Shown: in pieces, positions 1 through 4,827 of the stretch
Numbering within the stretch: the first letter of the stretch is position 1
Layout of the letters: each line of letters begins with the position of its first letter
From: Armatimonadota bacterium
GTDB taxonomy: Bacteria; Vulcanimicrobiota; JACPDS01
DNA: 6,464 nt
Reading direction: 5' to 3'
NCBI GenBank assembly: GCA_016183885.1
Contig: JACPDS010000021.1
Location: 1-6,464 of the forward strand
Made by a program: the position numbers and the translations under genes
The notes under the pieces: model-generated
The model's input: only the letters and a program-made list of their open reading frames with translations
What the model was told of the DNA's origin: nothing
Databases searched by the model: none

Positions 1-374
1 TATCAATTAGAATCCAAGCAAAATATGCTACTTTAAAAATTAATGGGACAGTTGAAGTGAGATTTAGGACAAGTTGGGCAAATAAAGATGGCACACATAT
101 AAAACATTATTCCGATAATGATTTTGATTACTACGCGATATATTGTCCAGAAAAGGAAGTTGTTTTATACATCCCAAACAAAGAAAATTGTCCTAAAATT
201 ATAAGATTTGAAAAATCTCATAATAATCAGAACAAAAATGTACAATGGGCAGAAAATTACATGGAAATAAAACGTGAGTCCTCAGAGACTATACGCCACA
301 CGCCTGAGAAGGTGAAGACATAGTCCAGACCACAACAAATTAAATATTTGGCCAGGGTAACTTGGTGTGGCAAG
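1..374 (+). ncRNA. Group I self-splicing intron in a tRNA-Arg gene, 3' part
   Basis: The 3' half of a group I ribozyme core is recognisable. The R-like element CAGAGACTA (283-291) and the S-like element AAGACATAGTCC (315-326) form P7 by pairing 287-291 with 321-325, five perfect pairs. Between them, CGCC (301-304) can pair with GGTG (311-314) as P8, with one G-T. Downstream, CCACA (330-334) pairs with TGTGG (366-370), a candidate P9. G374 is the only G immediately before the tRNA exon and fits the conserved terminal intron G. P1, the 5' strand of P3 and P4-P6 must lie upstream of the window. The intron sits in a tRNA anticodon loop, a known site for bacterial group I introns, and carries an endonuclease frame. 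The 3' boundary is inferred from the tRNA fold. Confidence 0.82.
3..323 (+). CDS. Intron-encoded homing endonuclease, PD-(D/E)XK family (I-SspI-like), 3' part only
   Basis: The frame is open from the window edge to the TAG at 321-323, giving 106 visible residues; the start lies upstream, so the internal GTG at 57 is not a real start. Visible segments include RIQAKYATLK, then VRFRTSWANKDGTHIKHY, then FDYYAIYCPEKEVVLYIP. From memory, this Arg/Trp/His-rich pattern followed by a D-Y-hydrophobic-CP strand and a closing YIP is typical of group I intron endonucleases of the I-Ssp6803I type. The Q-A-K near the left edge could be the (E/Q)-x-K part of the catalytic site. Such enzymes cut an intronless tRNA allele so that the intron is copied in. 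The last codons overlap the ribozyme core (P7/P8 region), and the stop codon lies in the 3' strand of P7. The family call rests on motif recognition, not on a search. Confidence 0.75.
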   Translation, partial: SIRIQAKYATLKINGTVEVRFRTSWANKDGTHIKHYSDNDFDYYAIYCPEKEVVLYIPNKENCPKIIRFEKSHNNQNKNVQWAENYMEIKRESSETIRHTPEKVKT

Positions 375-416
375 CTAAGCAGTGGGTCGGGGGTTCGAGT
401 CCCTCTGGGCGCGCCA
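375..416 (+). tRNA. tRNA-Arg (probably UCU), 3' exon only
   Basis: This is the 3' half of a tRNA interrupted in the anticodon loop. Positions 375-378 (CTAA) would be bases 35-38, 379-383 (GCAGT) the 3' anticodon strand, 384-388 the variable loop, 389-393 and 401-405 the T-stem around the loop TTCGAGT, 406-412 the acceptor strand TGGGCGC, G413 the discriminator, and 414-416 an encoded CCA. The bases CT at 35-36 followed by AA match tRNA-Arg reading AGA/AGG. A group I 5' exon normally ends in U, which would make base 34 U and the anticodon UCU, with splicing between 34 and 35. CCU is the alternative; the 5' exon outside the window would settle it. Confidence 0.8.
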
Positions 417-521
417 GAATATAAAGTAATTAGTAGTTAGCAATTAGTATTTAGCGCGATGGGGGCGAAAAAAAGGAGTTTAATGCTTTAATCGCTAATT
501 ATTTTCGTTAGTATATATAAT

Positions 522-596
522 GGGCCGTTAGCTCAGTGGTAGAGCACCTGACTTTTAATCAGGGTGTCGAAGGTTCGATACCTTCACGGCCTACCA
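522..596 (+). tRNA. tRNA-Lys(UUU)
   Basis: Complete cloverleaf. The acceptor strands GGGCCGT (522-528) and ACGGCCT (586-592) pair fully, with a G-T at 1-72. The D-arm contains GCTCAGTGGTAGAGC. The anticodon stem CCTGA/TCAGG encloses loop CTTTTAA, giving anticodon TTT. The T-loop is TTCGATA (574-580), the discriminator is A593 and CCA is encoded at 594-596. It reads AAA and, by wobble, AAG. A second lysine tRNA with CTT lies further along the same array. TATAAT occurs immediately upstream (516-521) but ends at the base before the tRNA, too close to serve as a normal -10 box. Confidence 0.97.
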
Positions 597-613
597 AATT
601 TTTAAAATTAATT

Positions 614-691
614 GGTGGGCGTAGCTCAGCGGTTTAGAGCATTGGTCTGTGGAACCAAGGGTCGGGGGTTCAAATCCCCTCGCTCACCCCA
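614..691 (+). tRNA. tRNA-His(GUG)
   Basis: Complete cloverleaf. The anticodon stem TTGGT/ACCAA encloses loop CTGTGGA, giving anticodon GTG. The acceptor strands GTGGGCG (615-621) and CGCTCAC (681-687) pair with one G-T. The discriminator is C688, and G614 sits where the histidine-specific G-1 should be, so the G-1:C73 pair recognised by histidyl-tRNA synthetase is encoded in the gene. The T-loop is TTCAAAT (669-675) and CCA is encoded at 689-691. The gene lies 17 bases after the Lys(UUU) CCA, so the two are probably cotranscribed. Confidence 0.97.
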
Positions 692-858
692 GAATAATAG
701 CAATTAGCAATAATAGCTTTCAGCTGTCAGCAGGGCGGGCATGATAAATCAAGCCCCTACAAATAAGCAGCCATCAGCTTTCAGCAATTAAAGCCAGGGG
801 TTGATTGCTCGACAGCTATTATTGCTGATAGCTATTATTGCTAATTGCTATATTATTC
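692..858. repeat. Long imperfect inverted repeat between tRNA-His and tRNA-Arg(ACG)
   Basis: The left arm (692-718) and right arm (830-858) are reverse complements over 27 bases, apart from a 2-base TA insertion in the right arm. They are built from AGCAATTAGCAATAATAGCT-like words. Just inside the right arm, AGCTATTATTGCT is repeated in tandem (814-829 and 830-845, period 16). The centre has a smaller palindrome, GGGCATGAT (737-745) against ATCAAGCCC (748-756), with one mismatch and only about two unpaired bases. There is no ORF. The whole resembles a non-coding palindromic (MITE-like) insertion in a tRNA spacer. The element type is inferred; the inverted repeat is visible. Confidence 0.75.
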
Positions 859-864
859 GATTAT

Positions 865-941
865 GCGCCCGTAGCTCAATTGGATAGAGCAACAGTCTAC
901 GAAACTGTAGGTCGAAGGTTCGAATCCTTTCGGGCGCGCCA
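865..941 (+). tRNA. tRNA-Arg(ACG)
   Basis: Complete cloverleaf. The acceptor strands GCGCCCG (865-871) and CGGGCGC (931-937) pair perfectly. The anticodon stem ACAGT/ACTGT encloses loop CTACGAA, giving anticodon ACG. A34 in this tRNA is normally deaminated to inosine by TadA so that it reads CGU, CGC and CGA; tadA is not in the window. The T-loop is TTCGAAT (919-925), the discriminator is G938 and CCA is encoded at 939-941. Its first 29 bases are identical to those of tRNA-Arg(UCG) at 1066. Confidence 0.97.
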
Positions 942-1065
942 GAATATCATATACAAAATAGTGATAAGTAGTAAGCGTTAAGCGGCAAGAAAAGCAATTA
1001 ATATTTAGTAATTAGTTAAAGTTTGACGTTAAATTAAATTTTCTAAAAACTAAAAACTAAGGTAT
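942..1065. repeat. AT-rich tRNA spacer with short repeated words
   Basis: No gene is seen in this spacer. Positions 994-1008 repeat, with one change, the 15-base word at 440-454 in the spacer before tRNA-Lys(UUU), of the form GCAATTA/GTATTTAG. A heptamer CTAAAAA is repeated twice and then starts again as CTAA (1043-1060), just before tRNA-Arg(UCG). The spacer at 417-521 is similar in composition and likewise has no gene. These look like slippage-prone or dispersed intergenic words, not coding or regulatory sites. Confidence 0.5.
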
Positions 1066-1139
1066 GCGCCCGTAGCTCAATTGGATAGAGCAACGGACTT
1101 CGGATCCGTTGGTTGGGGGTTCGAGTCCCTTCGGGCGTG
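1066..1139 (+). tRNA. tRNA-Arg(UCG), no encoded CCA
   Basis: Complete cloverleaf body. The acceptor strands GCGCCCG (1066-1072) and CGGGCGT (1132-1138) pair with a G-T at 1-72. The anticodon stem ACGGA/TCCGT encloses loop CTTCGGA, giving anticodon TCG (reads CGA/CGG). The T-loop is TTCGAGT (1120-1126) and the discriminator is G1139. Unlike the other tRNAs in the array, CCA is absent: a single C (1140) follows and the next tRNA begins at 1141. The transcript would need cleavage in a 1-base gap and CCA addition by a nucleotidyltransferase. The 5' 29 bases match tRNA-Arg(ACG), suggesting descent from a duplicated gene. Confidence 0.93.
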
Positions 1140-1140
1140 C

Positions 1141-1216
1141 GGGCCAATAGCTCAGTCGGCAGAGCAGCTGACTCTTAATCAGCGGGTCGGGGGTTCGAGC
1201 CCCTCTTGGCACACCA
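1141..1216 (+). tRNA. tRNA-Lys(CUU), acceptor stem with a mismatch at 2-71
   Basis: The anticodon stem GCTGA/TCAGC encloses loop CTCTTAA, giving anticodon CTT (reads AAG). The D-arm has GCTCAGTCGGCAGAGC, the T-loop is TTCGAGC (1194-1200), the discriminator is A1213 and CCA is encoded at 1214-1216. The acceptor strands GGGCCAA (1141-1147) and TTGGCAC (1206-1212) pair at six positions but leave G2 opposite A71. The expected 5' strand would be GTGCCAA. The defect lies at the end that abuts tRNA-Arg(UCG), so the junction may have been rearranged. The rest of the tRNA looks intact. Confidence 0.93.
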
Positions 1217-1220
1217 TGGA

Positions 1221-1305
1221 GGGCGAGTGGCGGAATTGGCAGACGCGCTAGACTTAGGATCTAGTGGATAAAACCGTGGGGGTTCAAATCCCTTCTCGCC
1301 CACCA
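1221..1305 (+). tRNA. tRNA-Leu(UAG)
   Basis: Complete class II tRNA with a long variable arm. The acceptor strands GGGCGAG (1221-1227) and CTCGCCC (1295-1301) pair perfectly. The anticodon stem CTAGA/TCTAG encloses loop CTTAGGA, giving anticodon TAG (reads CUN). The extra arm lies between the anticodon stem and the T-stem and is roughly 1266-1277. The T-loop is TTCAAAT (1283-1289), the discriminator is A1302 and CCA is encoded at 1303-1305. It is four bases downstream of Lys(CUU), so processing from one precursor is very likely. Confidence 0.97.
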
Positions 1306-1308
1306 AAT

Positions 1309-1383
1309 TCGGAAGTAGCTCAGCGGTATAGCATCTCCTTGCCAAGGAGAGGGTCGCGGGTTCAAATCCCGTCTTCCGCTCCA
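1309..1383 (+). tRNA. tRNA-Gly(GCC), first acceptor pair mismatched
   Basis: The anticodon stem TCTCC/GGAGA encloses loop TTGCCAA, giving anticodon GCC (reads GGC/GGU). The T-loop is TTCAAAT (1361-1367), the discriminator is T1380 and CCA is encoded at 1381-1383. The 5' acceptor strand is TCGGAAG (1309-1315) against CTTCCGC (1373-1379): positions 2-7 pair, but base 1 is T opposite C72 where a G is expected. G1:C72 is part of the usual glycine identity set, so the change is notable. It ends the tRNA array, three bases after the Leu CCA. Confidence 0.93.
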
Positions 1384-1431
1384 AAAAATTTAATTTTTCT
1401 TAATACTTCGTATTGGGAAGATGTAAATTTT

Positions 1432-1581
1432 CTGTGTCCTCTATGATTATTTTTAACAAGGATTTAGGTAATTAAAGGGTAAATTTTTAAGAGAACACAG
1501 AGTTTTATTTCCGGAAGGATAAGATTCGTCCCGATATAACGTCGGGACGGAAAGCATTTTTTTTCTCTGCGTACTCTGTGG
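1432..1581. repeat. CACAGAG/CTCTGTG repeat cluster upstream of tig
   Basis: Three related words recur in alternating orientation: CTGTGTCCTCT at 1432-1442, its near reverse complement AGAGAACACAG at 1490-1500 (10 of 11 matching), and CTCTGCGTACTCTGTGG at 1565-1581. The block 1495-1502 (ACACAGAG) can pair with 1565-1572 (7 of 8), enclosing the strong hairpin at 1525-1551. I recall similar accacagag...cacagag words as dispersed intergenic repeats in several candidate-phylum and deltaproteobacterial genomes, but cannot check that here. No ORF of any substance lies in 1384-1601. Confidence 0.55.
1525..1564 (+). terminator. Possible Rho-independent terminator between the tRNA array and the tig operon
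   Basis: CGTCCCGA (1527-1534) pairs perfectly with TCGGGACG (1542-1549), and the stem extends by T-G and T-A pairs to 1525/1551. The loop is seven bases. A run of eight T's follows at 1557-1564, separated from the stem by the five bases at 1552-1556. The position fits termination of the tRNA transcript before the protein operon. The stem-to-T spacing is longer than ideal and the hairpin sits inside a repeat cluster, so it might instead be only the core of that repeat. Confidence 0.45.
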
Positions 1582-1588
1582 TTAATAT

Positions 1589-1594
1589 AGGAGG
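1589..1594 (+). promoter_or_regulatory. Shine-Dalgarno site that fixes the tig start
   Basis: AGGAGG lies seven bases before the ATG at 1602. This selects that ATG over the in-frame GTG at 1578, which lies upstream of the site and would add eight residues not expected in trigger factor. Confidence 0.9.
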
Positions 1595-1601
1595 AGAAGA
1601 A

Positions 1602-2918
1602 ATGAAAACTGTAATTTGCGAAGAAAAAGAAAACTTTAAAACTTTGGAAATTGAAATTGAGCCTGATAAAATAAAAGAGGCTTGGGATAAAATTTTAAAA
1701 AAATCTGCCCAAAGTATTGTTATAAAAGGATTTCGCAAGGGCAAAGCTCCCTTAAAAATGGTGGAAAATTATATCGAAAAAGACCATTTAAGCCGCGAGA
1801 TATATAATGAATTAATCCCCAAATATTATGAAGAAGCTATTTATGAAAATGAATTAACTCCGATTGGATTTCCTAATTTTCCGGAAATTGGGGAAATAGA
1901 AAAAGAAAAGCCTTTAATTTTTAAAGCCACTTTTGAAGTAAAGCCCCAAATTGAAATTAAAGAATATAAAAATTTTGAATTTGAACAAGAAAAAAGAGAA
2001 ATTACCGATAAAGATGTTGAACAAACTTTAATAAATTTACAAAAAAGAGCCGCTAAATTGGTTAATGTGGAAGAAGAAAGGGGGATTCAAGAAGGAGATT
2101 ATGCTATTATAGATTTTGAGAGTTATTTTGAAGGAGAAAAACAGCCCTTAAAAACTTTACGAGGAAGCTTAATTCAGGTTAAGCGCGAAGAAAAAATAGA
2201 ACAATCAGTTAAATTAATGGAAAGTTTATTGGGATTAAAGAAAGGGGAAATCAGGGAAATTGAGGAAGAAATTCCCCAACAAAATAAAAAAATTAAATTT
2301 AAGGTAACTTTATATGAGATAAAAAAAGAAATCTTGCCCGATTTAGATGATGCATTTGTCAAAGAAATCAGCCAAAACCGCTTTCAAACCATGGAAGAAC
2401 TTAAAGGAGAAATTAGAAAAGATCTAGAAGAAATTGAAAGTGAAACCAGAAAAGCTCAAATAGAAAATAAAATTTTTGAGCGGATTTTTGCGAGTTTAGA
2501 ATATAGTCCCTCTCAAAGCATGGTAGATTATGAAACTAATTATATTATTTCTGATTTAGAAAAACAGCTCCATGAGCGGGGATTATCCATGGAAAATTAT
2601 TTAAAGCACAGGAAGATTGATGAAGCCGCCTTAAAAAATGAATATAAAGAAAGAGCGGAAAAATTGGCTAAAATAGAATTAGTTATTGATGCTGTCGCAA
2701 GACAAGAAAATTTAAACATTACCCCTCAAGAAGTCGATGACAAGATAGCCGAATTTGCCCAAAAAACCAATCAAGATAAAGAAAAAATAAAATCTAATAT
2801 GGATAAAGAAAAAAGTTTATTGCATTATAAATATAATTTATTAAAACAGAAGGCAATGGATTTCTTAATTGAGAATTCAAAAATTACTTATATTAAACCT
2901 GAAGAGGGAGGCAATTAA
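1602..2918 (+). CDS. tig: Trigger factor (ribosome-associated chaperone)
   Basis: Trigger factor binds the large ribosomal subunit beside the exit tunnel and shields nascent chains. The protein has 438 residues, a normal length. The N-terminal ribosome-binding domain (about 1-120) carries the signature GFRKGKAP at residues 43-50, the loop that docks on protein L23. The central FKBP-like domain (about 160-242) begins GDYAIIDFESYFEGE, and its end is marked by KFKVTLYEI and the family motif LPDLDDAF. The C-terminal helical arm region (about 250-430) is rich in Lys and Glu. The FKBP domain is degenerate: where active homologues have an IPGFE segment, this protein has EQSVKLME before SLLGLKKGE, so prolyl isomerase activity is doubtful. 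It is the first gene of the operon; its stop is three bases before clpP. Confidence 0.96.
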   Translation: MKTVICEEKENFKTLEIEIEPDKIKEAWDKILKKSAQSIVIKGFRKGKAPLKMVENYIEKDHLSREIYNELIPKYYEEAIYENELTPIGFPNFPEIGEIEKEKPLIFKATFEVKPQIEIKEYKNFEFEQEKREITDKDVEQTLINLQKRAAKLVNVEEERGIQEGDYAIIDFESYFEGEKQPLKTLRGSLIQVKREEKIEQSVKLMESLLGLKKGEIREIEEEIPQQNKKIKFKVTLYEIKKEILPDLDDAFVKEISQNRFQTMEELKGEIRKDLEEIESETRKAQIENKIFERIFASLEYSPSQSMVDYETNYIISDLEKQLHERGLSMENYLKHRKIDEAALKNEYKERAEKLAKIELVIDAVARQENLNITPQEVDDKIAEFAQKTNQDKEKIKSNMDKEKSLLHYKYNLLKQKAMDFLIENSKITYIKPEEGGN

Positions 2919-2921
2919 TTT

Positions 2922-3530
2922 ATGAATAAAATTTATTCTCAGCAGTTAGTTCCTATGGTTGTTGAACAATCTGCCCGGGGGGAGAGGGCTTATGATATTT
3001 ATTCTCGTCTTTTAAAAAATCGGATTATTTTTGTGGGAGACGCGATTGACGATGTGGTGGCTAATCTTGTAATTGCTCAATTATTATATTTAGAGCAAGA
3101 AGACCCGGATAAAGATATTGATATTTATATTAATAGTCCGGGCGGTTCGGTTACATCTGGATTGGCAATTTATGATTGCATGCAGGTAATTAAGCCGGAT
3201 GTTTCCACTATTTGTATGGGTATGGCGGCTAGCGCCGCAGCTTTGCTTTTAGCCGGCGGAGCTAAAGATAAAAGATATTCTTTGCCTTTTGCCCGAATCT
3301 TAATTCATCAGCCATGGATAAAAGGAATCGGCGGACAGGCTACCGATATAGATATTCATGCCAAAGAAATTTTATATACCCGCAAAATCTTAAATGAGAT
3401 TTTTGCCAAACATACAGGTCAGCCATTGGAAAAGATTAAACTCGATACAGAAAGAGATTATTATATGAGCGCTGATGAGGCAAAAGAATACGGCATAATT
3501 GATAAAATTATTACTAAAGAATCAAGATAA
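2922..3530 (+). CDS. clpP: ATP-dependent Clp protease, proteolytic subunit ClpP
   Basis: ClpP is a serine peptidase of family S14 that forms a barrel of two heptamers and degrades proteins fed in by ClpX or a similar ATPase in the cytoplasm. The 202 residues match the family length. The catalytic triad is visible: Ser104 in [14 protein letters not shown], His129 in ILIHQPW, and Asp179 in [13 protein letters not shown]. The oxyanion segment SPGGSV is at 72-77. The N-terminus [25 protein letters not shown] is typical and includes the processed region of many homologues. The loop after the catalytic His reads [14 protein letters not shown], one residue longer than in the E. coli enzyme. A GAGGGAGG site at 2904-2911, inside the end of tig, precedes the ATG by ten bases. 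clpX follows after 28 bases, the usual pairing. Confidence 0.98.
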   Translation: MNKIYSQQLVPMVVEQSARGERAYDIYSRLLKNRIIFVGDAIDDVVANLVIAQLLYLEQEDPDKDIDIYINSPGGSVTSGLAIYDCMQVIKPDVSTICMGMAASAAALLLAGGAKDKRYSLPFARILIHQPWIKGIGGQATDIDIHAKEILYTRKILNEIFAKHTGQPLEKIKLDTERDYYMSADEAKEYGIIDKIITKESR

Positions 3531-3538
3531 AATTAATT

Positions 3539-3543
3539 AGGAG
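3539..3543 (+). promoter_or_regulatory. Shine-Dalgarno site before clpX at unusually long spacing
   Basis: AGGAG lies 15 bases before the clpX ATG at 3559, longer than the usual 5-10. No closer ATG, GTG or TTG in the clpX frame is available, and the protein beginning at 3559 has the expected ClpX N-terminus, so the start stands. Confidence 0.6.
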
Positions 3544-3558
3544 TATAAATTTATAAAA

Positions 3559-4827
3559 ATGTTTCGCTCCGGAGACGAAAAAGAACAATTAAAATGCTCT
3601 TTTTGCGGTAAAAATCAGGAACAGGTAAAGAAATTAATTGCCGGTCCGGGAGTATATATTTGCGATGAATGTATTGAACTTTGCAATGAAATTATTGTTG
3701 AAGAATTATCCCGCAATAAAAGAGAAGACTTAACCCGCTTTAAAACCCTTCCCAAGCCTAAAGAAGTCAATGCTATTTTAAATCAATACCTTATAGGACA
3801 AGAAAGGGCAAAAAAAACTTTATCGGTAGCCGTTTATAATCATTATAAACGTATATATATGACAAAGAAAAAGTCTTCCGACGATATAGAATTGCAAAAA
3901 AGCAATATCCTTTTGATTGGCCCTACGGGCTGCGGAAAAACTTATTTTGCCCAGACTTTAGCTAAAATTTTAAATGTTCCCCTAGCCTTAGCCGACGCAA
4001 CTTCTCTTACCGAAGCCGGTTATGTGGGCGAAGACGTAGAGAATATTTTATTGAAATTAATTCAAGCCTCTGACTATGATATAAGATATGCTCAACAAGG
4101 CATTGTTTATATAGATGAAATTGATAAAATTGCTAGAAAAACAGAAAATCCCTCCATTACCAGAGATGTTTCTGGAGAAGGAGTACAGCAAGCGCTTTTA
4201 AAAATATTAGAAGGCACTAAGGCTAATGTTCCCCCTCAAGGCGGACGAAAACATCCCCACCAAGAATTTATTCAAATAGATTCTACCGATATACTTTTTA
4301 TTTGCGGAGGCGCCTTTGAAGGATTAGATAAAATTATTGAAGCGCGCATCAAGGAACAATCTTTAGGGTTTCGGGCAAATATTAAAAGCAAAAAAGAAAA
4401 AAAACTAGGCCAAATTCTTTCTCAAGTTATGCCTGAAGATTTGTTGAAATATGGATTAATTCCAGAGTTTGTCGGAAGACTTCCTATTGTGGCAACTTTA
4501 GATCCGCTCGAAGAACAGGATTTAAAAAAGATTCTAACCGATCCTCGCAATGCATTAGTTAATCAATATCAAAAGCTTTTTTCTTTAGACGGAGTAGAAT
4601 TAACTTTTACCAAAGAAGCTGTTAGTTCAATTGCCAAAGAAGCCAAGGCAAGGAAAACGGGAGCGAGAGCCCTAAGAAGCATTATTGAAGAAGTGATGTT
4701 AAATATTATGTATGAAATCCCCTCCCTAAAACGCGTTAAACAATGTATAGTTACGCCTTCGGTAATCGAACAAAAAAAAGAGCCTACTTTAATATATTTA
4801 GAAGAACTTCAAAAAGAAGCTTCGTAA
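3559..4827 (+). CDS. clpX: ATP-dependent Clp protease ATP-binding subunit ClpX
   Basis: ClpX is a hexameric AAA+ unfoldase that recognises tagged substrates and threads them into ClpP. At 422 residues it is full length. The N-terminal zinc-binding domain has Cys13, Cys16, Cys35 and Cys38. The AAA+ module shows Walker A GPTGCGKT (121-128), pore-1 loop GYVG (154-157), Walker B VYIDE (183-187), RKH loop (230-232), arginine finger region EFVGR (303-307) and sensor-2 GAR (368-370). The ClpP-docking loop reads SLGF (268-271), so the usual Ile-Gly-Phe tripeptide is Leu-Gly-Phe, a conservative change that should still bind ClpP. The gene is 28 bases after clpP, and its TAA is followed directly by the ATG of the next gene. 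Confidence 0.98.
   Translation: MFRSGDEKEQLKCSFCGKNQEQVKKLIAGPGVYICDECIELCNEIIVEELSRNKREDLTRFKTLPKPKEVNAILNQYLIGQERAKKTLSVAVYNHYKRIYMTKKKSSDDIELQKSNILLIGPTGCGKTYFAQTLAKILNVPLALADATSLTEAGYVGEDVENILLKLIQASDYDIRYAQQGIVYIDEIDKIARKTENPSITRDVSGEGVQQALLKILEGTKANVPPQGGRKHPHQEFIQIDSTDILFICGGAFEGLDKIIEARIKEQSLGFRANIKSKKEKKLGQILSQVMPEDLLKYGLIPEFVGRLPIVATLDPLEEQDLKKILTDPRNALVNQYQKLFSLDGVELTFTKEAVSSIAKEAKARKTGARALRSIIEEVMLNIMYEIPSLKRVKQCIVTPSVIEQKKEPTLIYLEELQKEAS

Noticed and set aside
516..521. TATAAT as a -10 promoter box for tRNA-Lys(UUU)
   Set aside because: It ends at the base before the mature tRNA, leaving no room for the transcription start, and no convincing -35 is seen.
692..858. CRISPR array
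   Set aside because: The repeats are inverted or overlapping tandem words without uniform spacers, and no cas gene is present.
1175..1384. Minus-strand ORF of 69 residues across tRNA-Lys(CUU), tRNA-Leu and tRNA-Gly
   Set aside because: It is the antisense translation of tRNA genes, a well-known source of false proteins with GFEP and RGSNPRP-like strings. The tRNAs explain the sequence.
1402..1414. Small AATAC/GTATT hairpin after tRNA-Gly as a terminator
   Set aside because: Only five AT-rich pairs with no following T-run; too weak to call.
1264..1446. Plus-strand ORF of 60 residues
   Set aside because: It lies mostly within tRNA-Leu and tRNA-Gly and reads T-arm sequence (VQIPS) repeatedly; it has no ribosome-binding site.
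1578..1601. GTG at 1578 as the start of tig
   Set aside because: It lies upstream of the strong AGGAGG at 1589-1594, within the repeat word, and would add residues foreign to trigger factor. ATG 1602 is correctly spaced.
1505..1744. Minus-strand ORF of 79 residues over the tig start
   Set aside because: It is a shadow of tig and its upstream hairpin, with no Shine-Dalgarno site and no recognisable motif.
2174..2362. Minus-strand ORF of 62 residues inside tig
   Set aside because: Antisense shadow of a well-supported gene.
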